A stretch of DNA of 51,203 bases from Chloroflexus sp. MS-G (GCF_000735195.1 NZ_JPIM01000018.1:1-51203); one strand, 5' to 3'. Shown: positions 8,949-18,913, numbered from the stretch's first letter. Translations and numbers: made by a program. Notes: a model not told the origin generated them from the letters alone.

Positions 8949-11633
8949 ATGCGTTTTGCCCGTTATCTCAGTCTGCTGGTATGTATCGGTGTGTTCTTGA
9001 GCCTTTGGCCGATGGACGTAACGCGCACGCAATCGGCCAGCCCCTCGGTATTTGGAGCTAATACTCACATTGCAACCACTTACCCCTTTCCCGACTCATT
9101 GCACCAACCGGCTGAGGTTGTGGCGCAGAGTGGACTAGGTTGGGCACGTGAAGAGTTTCAGTGGGGACGGATCGAGCCGCGTCCAGGTCAATACGACTGG
9201 ACATTTACCGATCGAGCTGTTGATGAGCTAGTAAAGCGCGGCGTCAACATTCTCGGTCTTTTTAATCCGGCTGTCGGTTGGGGCACGCCAAATCCGGCTG
9301 ATGATGCCATCCCGCCCGATCAAGGGAGCTTCTACCCGCCGGAGCCGCGACTTTTTGCAAATTTTGTGGCGACGGTCGTGAACCGCTATAAGGATCGAAT
9401 CCGCCACTGGCAGATATGGAACGAGCCAGACAATCCGGTATACTGGCGGCCAGCACCCGATCCGGCTGCCTATGCAAACCTTCTCCGTACCGTTTACCCG
9501 GCAATTAAAGCGGTTGATCCGGGTGCGGTCGTTTTAGCCGCCGGGATTGTCTCGCCCGAACCGGCGGGATCGTTTTTGCAGGCAATTGCTGATAATGGCG
9601 CCTGGAATTCGTTCGATGTCATCGCCCTCCATCCCTACACCGATCCGCTCGGCCCTGAAGCTGGCTCGATTGACACGGTAGGGATCGGTGCAATTCAGAC
9701 ACTGGCCGCTCGCTTAGGACCGAAACCGATTTGGGTTACCGAATTTGGCTGGGCAGATAGTCCGAGTGATCGCACGGGTGAGCGGGCGGTCGATGTTGAA
9801 ACGCAAGCCAACTATCTGATCCGGGCAATGGCCCTGTTGCGACAAGCCGGTGTCGAGCGGGTCATTATGTTTCGCTTCAAAGACATGCAACTGCGCAACG
9901 GCACGCCGTACAATACGTATGGCCTGTTCCGTTATGGCAGAGGACAAGAGGATTACGGTCAGCCGAAACCGGCTCTAGCGGCGTTTCGTACCTTGAACCA
10001 GTACGTTGGTGGGCGACAGCCGCTTGGGTTGCGCCGCTTGAGCGATGCGAGAATTGCTTTTGACTTCGAGCGGAGTATCGGCTGGCAAACGTTTCCGCTT
10101 GAAAATGGCTCGATTGCGCAGAGTAGTGCTCGGGTACGTAGCGGGGGCGGTGCAGTGGAAGTGCGTTACCGCTTTTCTACTGGCGGGAATGATTATGTGA
10201 GTTTTACTCCTCGTGAAGCAATCACATTCCCCGCTGGAACGACCCAGATCGGGATGTGGGTGTACGGTGACGGGAGCAGTTTTGATCTGAAAGTTCAGCT
10301 TCGTGACACGCAGGGCGAGATTCTGCAATACCGCCTGGGCAAGATCGGGCCTCCGGGTTGGCAACAGCTCGTTGCTGCTATCAATGGCCCGGTTGAGACA
10401 GGGAACCGGATTCGGTTTGTCGATGGCAAACTCGATGGTGACATCACACTTCAGGCCATTGTTATTGACGATGATCCAGATACTCGTACTGGCGAGGGTG
10501 TAGTCTATCTCGATGATCTAACCGGCTACAGTGGGCCAGAGGCATACGCTGCCCGTTTTGCTGCTGAACGTGGTGTCGTTGAGGTGATCTGGGCAGTGGA
10601 TAGTGGTCGGGTGCGTGTTCCTAGCGCCGATGCCGAAGTTACCATCATCGACCGCGATGGTGGTCAGCGTCGCTTGGCCGCAGCAGGCGGGATGGTGACC
10701 CTCGATGTTGGGCCACGTCCGATCTACCTTCTCTATCAGCCGGGCAGCGAGCAGTCTGCGTCACCGCCGCCTCCACCTCCGCCACCCTCGTCCGGTAGTG
10801 GCTTTGTTCCACCCAACGGTGCCTTCGCCGACGATGCTATGCGAAATGTGTGGCAGCGCACCGATCAGCCGGTAGCCAGTGGTGCGCCGAAGTTACGTCC
10901 ACGTTCGTGGATTTGGGGACCACAGCCGATCAGTGGTGCGATGCGCGAACCGTATGCGCAAAGTCCGGGCGGCAGCCGGTTGGTACAGTATTTCGACAAG
11001 AGCCGGATGGAGATCAACAACCCGAATGCGCCGCGTAATCAGTGGTATGTGACCAACGGCTTGCTTGTGGTTGAGATGCTGACCGGCCGAATTCAGCTCG
11101 GCGACGCCCAATTTGAGGATCGTACACCGGCGACTGAAGCGGTAGCCGGCGATCCAGCAGCAGTTAACCCTAATGCTCCCACTTACGCTACCTTGCGTAG
11201 TGTTGCCTTCCCGGTTAATCAAAATCGAGCTGCGGATCGTACCGGCCAGGTCGTCACTGCGTTTCTCAATCGTGACGGTAGTGTCAGTGAACGGCCTGAC
11301 CTGGCCCGTTACGATATACGTATTGGCAGTTACGAAGCGACGCTTGGGCACAACATCCCGCAAGTCTTCCTCGACTATTTTGCTCAACAGGGAGTGGTGT
11401 TTGAAAATGGCCGTTACGTCAATCGTCAGATCATTGATTGGGTGTTCGTGATGGGCCTGCCGATTAGCGAACCCTACTGGACACGGGTGCGTGTTGCTGG
11501 CGTTGAGAAAGATGTGCTGATGCAGGCATTTGAACGCCGTGTGCTGACGTATACCCCAGACAACGATCCGAACTGGCGGGTCGAGATGGGGAACGTTGGT
11601 CAGCATTACTTGCGCTGGCGGTACGGGCAGTAG
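8949..11633 (+). CDS. Secreted clan-A glycoside hydrolase-like protein
   Basis: 894 residues, ATG 8949, ribosome site GAGGGA (8933-8938). A signal peptide covers about residues 1-29. Residues about 35-355 look like a TIM-barrel glycosidase of clan GH-A (GH39/GH5-like): acid/base Glu159 in 'IWNEPD' and candidate nucleophile Glu265 in 'WVTEFGW'. Residues about 375-530 are a beta-sandwich resembling a carbohydrate-binding module ('IDDDPDTRTGEGVVYLDDL'). A proline run near residue 605 is a linker. The last about 280 residues contain 'GLPISEPYW', 'FERRVLTYTP' and 'EMGNVGQHYLRWRYG', a module I associate with Chloroflexi secreted proteins and whose role is unknown. Both catalytic carboxylates are present, so activity is plausible; the sugar substrate is not predictable. 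Confidence 0.82.
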   Translation: MRFARYLSLLVCIGVFLSLWPMDVTRTQSASPSVFGANTHIATTYPFPDSLHQPAEVVAQSGLGWAREEFQWGRIEPRPGQYDWTFTDRAVDELVKRGVNILGLFNPAVGWGTPNPADDAIPPDQGSFYPPEPRLFANFVATVVNRYKDRIRHWQIWNEPDNPVYWRPAPDPAAYANLLRTVYPAIKAVDPGAVVLAAGIVSPEPAGSFLQAIADNGAWNSFDVIALHPYTDPLGPEAGSIDTVGIGAIQTLAARLGPKPIWVTEFGWADSPSDRTGERAVDVETQANYLIRAMALLRQAGVERVIMFRFKDMQLRNGTPYNTYGLFRYGRGQEDYGQPKPALAAFRTLNQYVGGRQPLGLRRLSDARIAFDFERSIGWQTFPLENGSIAQSSARVRSGGGAVEVRYRFSTGGNDYVSFTPREAITFPAGTTQIGMWVYGDGSSFDLKVQLRDTQGEILQYRLGKIGPPGWQQLVAAINGPVETGNRIRFVDGKLDGDITLQAIVIDDDPDTRTGEGVVYLDDLTGYSGPEAYAARFAAERGVVEVIWAVDSGRVRVPSADAEVTIIDRDGGQRRLAAAGGMVTLDVGPRPIYLLYQPGSEQSASPPPPPPPPSSGSGFVPPNGAFADDAMRNVWQRTDQPVASGAPKLRPRSWIWGPQPISGAMREPYAQSPGGSRLVQYFDKSRMEINNPNAPRNQWYVTNGLLVVEMLTGRIQLGDAQFEDRTPATEAVAGDPAAVNPNAPTYATLRSVAFPVNQNRAADRTGQVVTAFLNRDGSVSERPDLARYDIRIGSYEATLGHNIPQVFLDYFAQQGVVFENGRYVNRQIIDWVFVMGLPISEPYWTRVRVAGVEKDVLMQAFERRVLTYTPDNDPNWRVEMGNVGQHYLRWRYGQ

Positions 11634-12030
11634 TGGGTAAAGCGCTCGTGCATTGACTGAACAGCGTTCACCGCTGTCGCAGTACCACAGTGCATGTTTG
11701 CAAAACGATCAATTCCTGACGGGGCGCAGTGTCACTGCGCCCTGTAATTGTCAAGACCAGAATTCGCAATCCAGTGCCGGGTTTCCTCCGTTGTGTCATC
11801 GCAGGTAGGGTGAGTTCTCAACCCGCCCGTTGTAGTGTTATCGCCGAACATACCCACCTGTCCCTCGCATTGGCTGAGGAGGTGCCCCCATTCTGTTCCC
11901 CGTGTAAAAAAAAGGGTGAGAAAATAAGGCGCATCAGGTGCATGGTAACGCATCGGCTGGCGCATGTGCAGTCTGATAACGCTGACGAGACTTCTTGGCA
12001 GAGATACGGCCTGCACGAATGTGACCAGGC
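11634..12030. other. Intergenic region with one GC hairpin
   Basis: The gap of 445 bases before corA holds a strong palindrome at 11722-11742 (GGGCGCAG-TGTCA-CTGCGCCC), about 90 bases past the upstream stop and of the dispersed GC-palindrome kind. The tail TGTAATTG is not a real T run. No gene is supported. Confidence 0.5.
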
Positions 12031-12039
12031 TGGTATAAT
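12031..12039 (+). promoter_or_regulatory. Extended -10 promoter for corA operon
   Basis: TGGTATAAT, a perfect extended -10. A transcript would start near 12046, about 33 bases before the corA ATG. Confidence 0.65.
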
Positions 12040-12078
12040 CGAGCAAGTACGTGCTCTATAGCGTAACTCACAACTTTT

Positions 12079-13044
12079 ATGGTAACCCTACGAGTATTCC
12101 AACGTCAGCAGGTTGAGGCATTGACCGATCTCGATCAGATCAGTGAGCTGTTGATGCAACCGCGCACCCTGATCTGGCTCGATCTCGAACAGCCAACCGC
12201 CACCGAAGTGGCGTTACTGCACAATGAATTTGGATTTCATCCACTTGCCATCGAAGATGCAATCCAGACCCACGAACGACCGAAAATTGAGACCTATCCT
12301 GGCTACTATCTGATCATTTTTTACAGCATCGAGTACGATGCCGACAAACGGGCTTTGCATTTTCTCCCAATCACACTCTTTGTCGGGGCAAATTACCTGG
12401 TCAGCATCCGTACTGGCCCGGTTCGCCATGTACAGCAAACATTGGCGCGCTGGCAGGGTAACGGTTATGTGCCAGGTTACCAGATAAGCAGTATTCTCTA
12501 TGCCCTGATTGATGGGATTGTTGATGATTATTTCGTTGTGCTCGATATGATCGGCGAACAGATTGATGATGTGGAAGATGCTATCTTCCAGCGCGGTCGT
12601 CAGGAGATTGCCGGTGAAATATTCACCTTAAAGAAGGACCTCTTGTTGTTACGACGAATCGTTGCTCCCGAACGCGATATTCTCAATGTCTTGTTGCGCC
12701 AGGAAATTCGGATCTTTCAACCACGCGAGTTGACCTATGTGCGTGATGTTTACGATCACCTGGTGCGAATTACCGAATCGATAGATCTGTACCGTGATCT
12801 GCTTTCAAGCGCATTGGATAGCTATCTTTCGCTGCAAGGAAATCAGCTTAATCAGTTGGTGAAAGTTTTGACGCTATGGTCGATCATTTTGATGGCCTGT
12901 TCACTGGTTGCCGGTATTTACGGCATGAACTTTGTGTTGATGCCCGAACTTGAACAACCTTGGGGATATCCGTTTGCGCTCAGTTTGATGATAACGATTG
13001 CAGTGAGTTTAGCAATCTACTTTAAACGGAGACGATGGTGGTAG
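12079..13044 (+). CDS. corA: CorA-family divalent cation channel
   Basis: 321 residues. CorA proteins are pentameric inner-membrane channels for Mg2+ (sometimes Co2+ or Ni2+). The N-terminal about 240 residues form the cytoplasmic funnel. The first membrane helix ends in the signature Y281-G-M-N284-F, followed by the periplasmic loop 'MPELEQPWGYP' and a second membrane helix, then the basic tail 'FKRRRWW'. Length and motif fit a complete, functional member. The ribosome site is weak. Its stop overlaps the start of the next gene by ten bases, so the two are probably translated together. Confidence 0.93.
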   Translation: MVTLRVFQRQQVEALTDLDQISELLMQPRTLIWLDLEQPTATEVALLHNEFGFHPLAIEDAIQTHERPKIETYPGYYLIIFYSIEYDADKRALHFLPITLFVGANYLVSIRTGPVRHVQQTLARWQGNGYVPGYQISSILYALIDGIVDDYFVVLDMIGEQIDDVEDAIFQRGRQEIAGEIFTLKKDLLLLRRIVAPERDILNVLLRQEIRIFQPRELTYVRDVYDHLVRITESIDLYRDLLSSALDSYLSLQGNQLNQLVKVLTLWSIILMACSLVAGIYGMNFVLMPELEQPWGYPFALSLMITIAVSLAIYFKRRRWW

Positions 13045-14525
13045 ATGATGTGGTGTTGTTCATCGACGGTCAACCGGCAGCTTCGACGGTCGTCATCGAA
13101 CGAAAGGTCGTCGAGTGGTCGTGTGCAGTGCCTGTTAATGCCACTGCTCAACTGGTGGTTGATGGTGTTCTCCTTGAACCATTCCTGCGCCCAGGCGAGG
13201 CGATTTGGCGTTGGCGTTGGCAGGCACCAGCCGTAGCTGGTGAATACGAAGCTCATATCACAATTCAATCATCGACAGAGCGTACTGAATGGCGTGAAGT
13301 TGTGCGTGTTGTTCCTTCACTGCTCGACGCTCAGCGCTACACGCGGTTACTGGCCGATCTGGCTCAACTGATACCGACCCTGGTTCACGCTTTGAGGAGT
13401 GGACGCCAACCGGCTGGTGATGTGGCGCCTGGACGATCTGACGTGGCAGCACTGCTGGCCTTGCTAACCGGATCGGCAACTGCACGCTTGATTGCAGCGC
13501 TAGAGCGATTAACCCGACGTCAGGCGAATCGTCGGCTTCTTCTTGATCGCCCACGTGAGCTAGGCGAGTGGCGCGAGCGCCCTGATCCATCGCGCTGGCG
13601 TATCACTCCTGATGCAATGCCGTTATCGGAAACTCGCTGGCCTGATCGCATTCAGCCACTGGTACCACGGCACGATCCATCTGAGCGATGCCTTCAGGTT
13701 GTAGCGGCGCTGCTTGATCAAGTGATCGGCGCCGCGCAATGGTTATTGCTTGCCGAACTACCGGCTGACAAACGGATGTCGTTAATCACCGTCGTTGGTC
13801 GTCTGCGGGCAATACGATCCCGCATCGTTGTCTCTGCGCCTGCATCAATGTCTCCAACTTCCTGGCAGCCGCGTACTCGCGATGAGCGAATCGTTCAGGC
13901 GTACCGCCGTCTCTTTCGGCGACGGCTGGGTGTTGGATGGGCATCTGATCTTCTTTCTATCCCAGTTCGTGAGGTGGCGCGGTTGTACGAAGTTTGGTGT
14001 ACAGCACAGGTTGCACTCAGCCTCATTCAATTCCCTGGCTGGCACATTGTCGAGCAATCGCTCGTGAGTGAAGATTTTCATCTTCACATTGAACACCAAT
14101 ACCCGCTGTTGGTGCTGGTGAATGCTGATGGGGCGATGGTGAAACTGCGCTATCAGCCACGCTATGCCCCCGACAGTCAGCCGTTCTGTTCACTTGACGA
14201 CCGGGTACGGATTCCTGACATAGCATTAGAGATAACCCCGACCCGAGCCGAACCATGCCTGATTCTGCTTGACGCCAAATACCGTCACGAAGCCGGTGAA
14301 CTACCGGCAGGTGCACTTGATGAAGGGTATAGCTATCTGGCCGGTATTGGTGATTGGTCTGGTCAGCGTGTGGTAAAGGCTCTTGCGCTCCTCTTTCCTG
14401 CTGATAACGTGCCCAAAACCTATTCCAGTGGTCTGACGGTACTGCCACTCCTGCCCGGTGAGTCGGTCGTCTTCTTACACACTTGGTTAGAAGCGCAGTT
14501 GCGAGGAGTGTTAGAAGATCAGTAA
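13035..14525 (+). CDS. DUF2357 / PD-(D/E)XK nuclease-like protein (McrC-related)
   Basis: 496 residues, ATG 13035 inside the end of corA, ribosome site CGGAGA. The N-terminal half is beta-rich then helical and fits DUF2357, as found in McrC-like partners of AAA+ restriction motors. The C-terminal part carries a PD-(D/E)XK nuclease core: Pro394-Asp395 in 'RIPDIALEI' and Asp413-Ala-Lys415 in 'LILLDAKYR', with a downstream helix 'GYSYLAGIG'. This matches the PDDEXK_7 (formerly DUF524) pattern. Such proteins are usually encoded beside an McrB-like GTPase and act in DNA restriction or repair. No such motor is near here, so this is an orphan, coupled instead to corA. Family assignment is from motif memory; a role in defence is inference. 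Confidence 0.7.
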   Translation: MVVDDVVLFIDGQPAASTVVIERKVVEWSCAVPVNATAQLVVDGVLLEPFLRPGEAIWRWRWQAPAVAGEYEAHITIQSSTERTEWREVVRVVPSLLDAQRYTRLLADLAQLIPTLVHALRSGRQPAGDVAPGRSDVAALLALLTGSATARLIAALERLTRRQANRRLLLDRPRELGEWRERPDPSRWRITPDAMPLSETRWPDRIQPLVPRHDPSERCLQVVAALLDQVIGAAQWLLLAELPADKRMSLITVVGRLRAIRSRIVVSAPASMSPTSWQPRTRDERIVQAYRRLFRRRLGVGWASDLLSIPVREVARLYEVWCTAQVALSLIQFPGWHIVEQSLVSEDFHLHIEHQYPLLVLVNADGAMVKLRYQPRYAPDSQPFCSLDDRVRIPDIALEITPTRAEPCLILLDAKYRHEAGELPAGALDEGYSYLAGIGDWSGQRVVKALALLFPADNVPKTYSSGLTVLPLLPGESVVFLHTWLEAQLRGVLEDQ

Positions 14526-14546
14526 CCCATGTGCTGTTCGGGGTGA

Positions 14547-16034
14547 ATGGGTATGCGCGCTACGGGAATACACAGTCGTTTCAGCATAGCACTCGCTCTA
14601 TCAACAATGTCTGGCTTGTTGCTCGGTGCGGCGATGCCAACCGTCCTTGATTGGGGTTTCCTCGGCTGGGTCAGCTTCATCCCCCTTTTGCTCGGGTTAC
14701 ATACGCAACCGTCACGTCACTATGTCCTTTTGGCACTGCCCTGCGGCATCATCTGGTCGGCATTTACCCATCTCTGGTATCCGGCCCTGTTCGGGATGGT
14801 CGGTGGTATTTTCCTCATCCTGGCTTCTGGAACCTTCTACGCCGGCCTCATTCATACTGGTATGACGCTGCAACAGCGGTTGCCGGAACCGTTTCGTTTG
14901 CTGGGATTGCCGGTCGCCTGGTCGGCGCTGGAATTTCTCCGTTTTGTAGCCCCCGTCGTTAGCGAATGGTGGATCGAGGTATTGGCAAAAAGTCAATGGC
15001 GTTTCCCTCCAGTGCTCCAACTCCTCACCATAACCGGTTTCCCTGGTCTCAGTTTTCTAATAATGCTGGTAAACGTTGCTCTGACGATGATCATACTGGA
15101 ATGGTGGCAAAAGCGCTGCTGGCATCTGCCTGCCTTGATCGGGTTATTGTTCGCGCTGCTTGTGGTTGGATGGGGGGCATTCACGATACCCGATGCGGTG
15201 GCACCAGTCTTTCGTATTGCCGGGACAGTTGATCTTGTTAATCAAGACCCTGCCGTTCAGAGACTGAGCAATCTTCCCCGTGATCAAGAGGGATACTATG
15301 CCGACACTCCAGTAATGTCGCAGGCCATTTTTCGCATCAATGAAACCTTAACCCGCAGCATTGCTGATATTCAACCGGCGTTTGTGGTGTGGCCGGAGAA
15401 CGAATTTGCCGATGCCGATGATCCGGCAGTTGTCGCACAGCTTGGGAGGTTGGCGCGTGAGTTAAATACGTATCTGGTGGTCGATATGGTTTGGCATGCA
15501 GAGGCCGGTATGCACGACGCGGCAGTGATGATTGGCCCTGATGGCCGAGAAGTTGGTCGGCGGGCCAAGATCAATCTCACCGGTGGCGAGCAGGCATTCG
15601 GTTTTGTCGCGGGTTCAGCCACGTTTTCCGTCTTTGCAACACCATACGGCAACGTCGGCCTGGGGGTGTGCTGGGATCGTCATCCGACCTGGATTGTTCG
15701 CGAATTAGCCCGTCATGGTGCGCAGATTGTGCTCATGCCGGTAGATGATGACTTTGCCGCTAATCCCTGGTTTCCTCGACTACATGCTGCCGATTCGGTC
15801 TTGCGAGCAGTTGAGAATCGCGTTACCTTCGCCACCGGTGCGACGAGCGGGATAGCAATGGTGATCGACCCTTACGGGCGAATAACCGCCGAGAGTGCAA
15901 TCAATCAGCGTAGTGTTGTCGTCGGCGAAGCGTTTACTCTCTCAGAGCGCACCTTCTATACGTATACTGGCGACTGGTTTGGCTGGGTAATGTGTGGTAG
16001 TACGTTGATCGGATTGCTGTGGCGACGGCAATAG
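14547..16034 (+). CDS. Apolipoprotein N-acyltransferase-like membrane protein
   Basis: 495 residues from ATG 14547; ATG 14553 is equally likely because GGGG (14540-14543) is better spaced from it. The N-terminal half has about six membrane helices (roughly residues 10-225). The C-terminal half is a carbon-nitrogen hydrolase domain with the expected Glu-Lys-Cys triad: Glu284 ('WPENEF'), Lys341 ('RRAKINL') and Cys375 ('GVCWD'). This layout is that of Lnt, which adds the third acyl chain to lipoproteins at the outer leaflet. The family also includes polyprenol-linked and other amide-forming relatives, so the substrate is uncertain, particularly in a lineage thought to have an unusual envelope. 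It lies 21 bases after the nuclease gene. Confidence 0.8.
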   Translation: MGMRATGIHSRFSIALALSTMSGLLLGAAMPTVLDWGFLGWVSFIPLLLGLHTQPSRHYVLLALPCGIIWSAFTHLWYPALFGMVGGIFLILASGTFYAGLIHTGMTLQQRLPEPFRLLGLPVAWSALEFLRFVAPVVSEWWIEVLAKSQWRFPPVLQLLTITGFPGLSFLIMLVNVALTMIILEWWQKRCWHLPALIGLLFALLVVGWGAFTIPDAVAPVFRIAGTVDLVNQDPAVQRLSNLPRDQEGYYADTPVMSQAIFRINETLTRSIADIQPAFVVWPENEFADADDPAVVAQLGRLARELNTYLVVDMVWHAEAGMHDAAVMIGPDGREVGRRAKINLTGGEQAFGFVAGSATFSVFATPYGNVGLGVCWDRHPTWIVRELARHGAQIVLMPVDDDFAANPWFPRLHAADSVLRAVENRVTFATGATSGIAMVIDPYGRITAESAINQRSVVVGEAFTLSERTFYTYTGDWFGWVMCGSTLIGLLWRRQ

Positions 16035-16298
16035 CCCTCTGCCCACACTCGTAAACGGGAAAAGAAGAGGGCGATGCCATCGGCAACAGTTGCGAGAGGA
16101 ATATTCCCACACTTTCACGTGTTCGTTTCCACGATTGGTCTGCCAACGGCAAGCCGCCAGGACACCCACACAACGATGCCGCTGAGTTAGGAATGCGTAC
16201 ACGTGGTTTTTTAAATCAATAATCAATCTCGCCCTATTCCCTAGTGGGATGGTCTCATCCAAGGACCTGCTGATTTCAGCCCTCTGACGCGAACTATC

Positions 16299-18587
16299 TC
16301 ACAAACACTCCTCCTTTGATACCTGCCGAATCGCTTGAAAAACAATCTCATCGCGCATTGGTAGCTCATAGATGCGCGCGCCGGTCGCATCACGGATGGC
16401 GTTCGCGATAGCCGCTGCGCCGGCGGTGATCGGTGGCTCACCCACGCCTCGTGCACCAAAGGGGCCGTTGGGTGCCGGATTAGTTACGAGAACGGCCTCA
16501 ATCGAGGGCACGTCGGCTGCACGGGGTAGGGTATAGTCCATCAAACTGGCTGTGAGCAATTCACCGCGCTCGTCGTAGCGCAGGGCTTCGTGTAGTGCCC
16601 AACCAATCCCTTGCACCGCACCACCGTGGATCTGTCCTTCTACCATCAGTGGGTTGAGTGGGAAGCCAACATCCTGAATAGCAACATACCGTAACGGCTG
16701 TACCCGACCGGTTTCCTGATCAACTGCCACCTGAACAATATGTGCAACAAAACCCGGTGCATTTTCGGCCGGTGCTGCCCGACCTTCACCGACAATCGGC
16801 CCTGGTCCACCCGGTTGTTCTTGGGCACGGCGGGCTACCTCGCCGATAGGTAGCGAACGCCCGGGAACGCCACGGACCAGAACCTCTCCCTCTCGGATAT
16901 CCAGGTCATCAATCCGAGCTTCAAGCATATCAGCGGCGATCTCCAGCAGTTGACGACGTGCCTCGCGGGCTGTCGCAGCAACTGCCCCGGTGACGCTATA
17001 CGTGATCTGACTACCGCCGCTCGGTCCGGCGAACGGTCCGCTGCGGGTATCGCCGGCGACAATTTCAACCTGTTCCGGTGGCACTCCCAAAATCTCAGCC
17101 GCTACCAACACAAAGCTACTATTGACACCCGAAATGTCTACTGATCCGACGTGAACCCGTACTATTCCATCGGTATCAACCCGACAGACCGCTGCGGCTG
17201 GCGACATTCCACACGGCCAGCCGCCAATAGCCATCCCAACACCACTCCCTGGCGTGCGGTTACGCCAGAGCGGATGTGCAGCAGCGACTTCCAGTACCTT
17301 TGTAAGACCCATCGACGGCCAGGGATCGTTATTCCCCATCGGATCACCGGTGGTCGCTGCATTGCGCATTCGCAACTCGAGCGGATCAAGCCCTAAGCGA
17401 TGGGCCAGCTCGTCAATGCTCGATTCGAGCGCAAACGTGACTTGTGGCGCCCCCGGCGCACGATAAGCGCCAGCCTGTGGTTTATGGGTTAGCACTTCCA
17501 CAACATCAATCTGTACGTTCGGACAACGATAGTACCCACCCAGCAGCGTGCTCATGATACCGCCGAGGGTAAATGGGTACACACCATTGTCGATCACGAT
17601 TTCGGCAACCAGTGCGGTAAGGATGCCTTCGCGGGTAGCCCCCAGCTTGAGCGTGATCGTGCTTGCCGGCGATGGCGTCGTAGTGAGAAAATCTTCGCTC
17701 CGATCAAGAACGATGCGTACCGGACGTCCAACAGCCATCGCCGCCGCCGCAGCCAACGGTTCGAGAATGCCGTACTTGGCGCCAAAACCGCCGCCTACCG
17801 TCATCGGTACAACGGTAACCTGACTCGGCCGCAGCCCCAACAGACGGGCAACCTCATCACGTACCCCAAATTGTCCCTGAGTACTGGTGTACAGTGTAAT
17901 CTGCTTACGTATTGGGTCAACATCGGCCACAACTGCGTGTGGTTCCAGATAGCCCTGATGTACGATTGAGGTTCGGTATGTGCCTGCTACCACCACATCA
18001 GCGGCGGCCAGAGCAGTATGTGCATCGCCGCGACTAAACCGCTTCCGCTCGTGTACATTTGAGACCGTATGCCCGTTCTGTTCTTCGCCACGGGCGACGG
18101 CTGCATGAGCGGCCGTAAGGTCAGCATCAGCCCGCGGCGCACCTTGTGGCCAGATAACCGGTGCTGCCGGATCGAGTGCTGCTTCTACGGTGACGACGGC
18201 AGGAAGTGGTTCGTAGTCTATCTGTAGCGCAGCGACCGCATCTTCAGCCGCTGCCGGATGTGTCGCTAACACCAGTGCAACCGGTTCACCACGATAGCGC
18301 ACCACATCTCGGGCTAGTGTAGTCGTTTGCCGCGATGAAGGCTGGTGTTGGCGAACCGGCAAGTCGTGCGCGGTCAATACCGCAACCACACCGGGAATGG
18401 CTTTTGCTGCGGCAGTATCGATCCTCACAATCCGCGCATGGGCGTACATGCTCAGGGCAAGCTTGCCGTGAAGCATACCGGGCAGGTAGACATCACCGGC
18501 ATAGCGAGCGCGTCCGGTTACTTTTTCAATTCCATCAACCGATTTGCGGGCTTTGCCGAGGTACCGATGCGGAGGTTGTTGAGTCAT
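16299..18587 (-). CDS. Xanthine dehydrogenase-family molybdenum subunit
   Basis: 762 residues from ATG 18587 behind AGAGGAG; an upstream in-frame start at 18638 is poorly supported. The N-terminal a/b hammerhead domain is present ('VDGIEKVTGRARYAGDVYLPGMLHGK'-like, about 15-130). The molybdopterin-binding domains follow, with 'GGGFGAKYG', 'AYRAPGAPQ' and the conserved C-terminal Glu717 in 'GVGEPP', the base that activates the Mo-bound hydroxyl in this family. These enzymes hydroxylate purines, aldehydes or aromatic compounds and normally work with 2Fe-2S and FAD subunits. Neither subunit gene is nearby, so this one is orphaned or partnered at a distance. It is not clearly the CO-dehydrogenase type. 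Substrate unknown. Confidence 0.88.
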   Translation of the reverse strand: MTQQPPHRYLGKARKSVDGIEKVTGRARYAGDVYLPGMLHGKLALSMYAHARIVRIDTAAAKAIPGVVAVLTAHDLPVRQHQPSSRQTTTLARDVVRYRGEPVALVLATHPAAAEDAVAALQIDYEPLPAVVTVEAALDPAAPVIWPQGAPRADADLTAAHAAVARGEEQNGHTVSNVHERKRFSRGDAHTALAAADVVVAGTYRTSIVHQGYLEPHAVVADVDPIRKQITLYTSTQGQFGVRDEVARLLGLRPSQVTVVPMTVGGGFGAKYGILEPLAAAAAMAVGRPVRIVLDRSEDFLTTTPSPASTITLKLGATREGILTALVAEIVIDNGVYPFTLGGIMSTLLGGYYRCPNVQIDVVEVLTHKPQAGAYRAPGAPQVTFALESSIDELAHRLGLDPLELRMRNAATTGDPMGNNDPWPSMGLTKVLEVAAAHPLWRNRTPGSGVGMAIGGWPCGMSPAAAVCRVDTDGIVRVHVGSVDISGVNSSFVLVAAEILGVPPEQVEIVAGDTRSGPFAGPSGGSQITYSVTGAVAATAREARRQLLEIAADMLEARIDDLDIREGEVLVRGVPGRSLPIGEVARRAQEQPGGPGPIVGEGRAAPAENAPGFVAHIVQVAVDQETGRVQPLRYVAIQDVGFPLNPLMVEGQIHGGAVQGIGWALHEALRYDERGELLTASLMDYTLPRAADVPSIEAVLVTNPAPNGPFGARGVGEPPITAGAAAIANAIRDATGARIYELPMRDEIVFQAIRQVSKEECL

Positions 18588-18913
18588 CAGTGTTACTCCT
18601 CTTTCAAGTGACTCCCTATCTATCGTACCATTTTTCATCTACCTGTGAGCAGTGAGGTAAAGAGAGAGAAGAGGCATGATGCGAGAGAGGAGTTCCCACA
18701 GCACCTGTATCAACAGAGGTCTGCAACCAGCTATCTCGCCGGTGCGTTGATCCATCCCCATCGGCGTATGGTAGGGCAACTCCCTCATCTTCCACCTGAC
18801 CCAAACGGAAAGGGGAGGTGCATTCGCCAATGAACACACCTGACGACACGGTAAAGGCGACGTATGTGTCGCCCTTACCCAATGATCCCCTACACACAAG
18901 ATACGCCTGATTT
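18588..18913. other. Intergenic region with one hairpin
   Basis: The gap of 326 bases between two minus-strand genes holds a 12-bp hairpin with one mismatch at 18850-18879 (GGTAAAGGCGAC / GTCGCCCTTACC), 35 bases past the DUF3352 stop. It lacks a T-rich tail but may still end that transcript. A weak extended -10 (TGGTACGAT on the minus strand, near 18630) may serve the Mo-subunit gene. No gene is supported. Confidence 0.45.

Noticed and set aside
12079..13044. CorA plus NrnA-like phosphodiesterase as a type III CRISPR SAM-AMP defence pair
   Set aside because: The nrnA gene is 16 kb away in the translation operon, no CRISPR-Cas genes are present, and both proteins look like housekeeping members.
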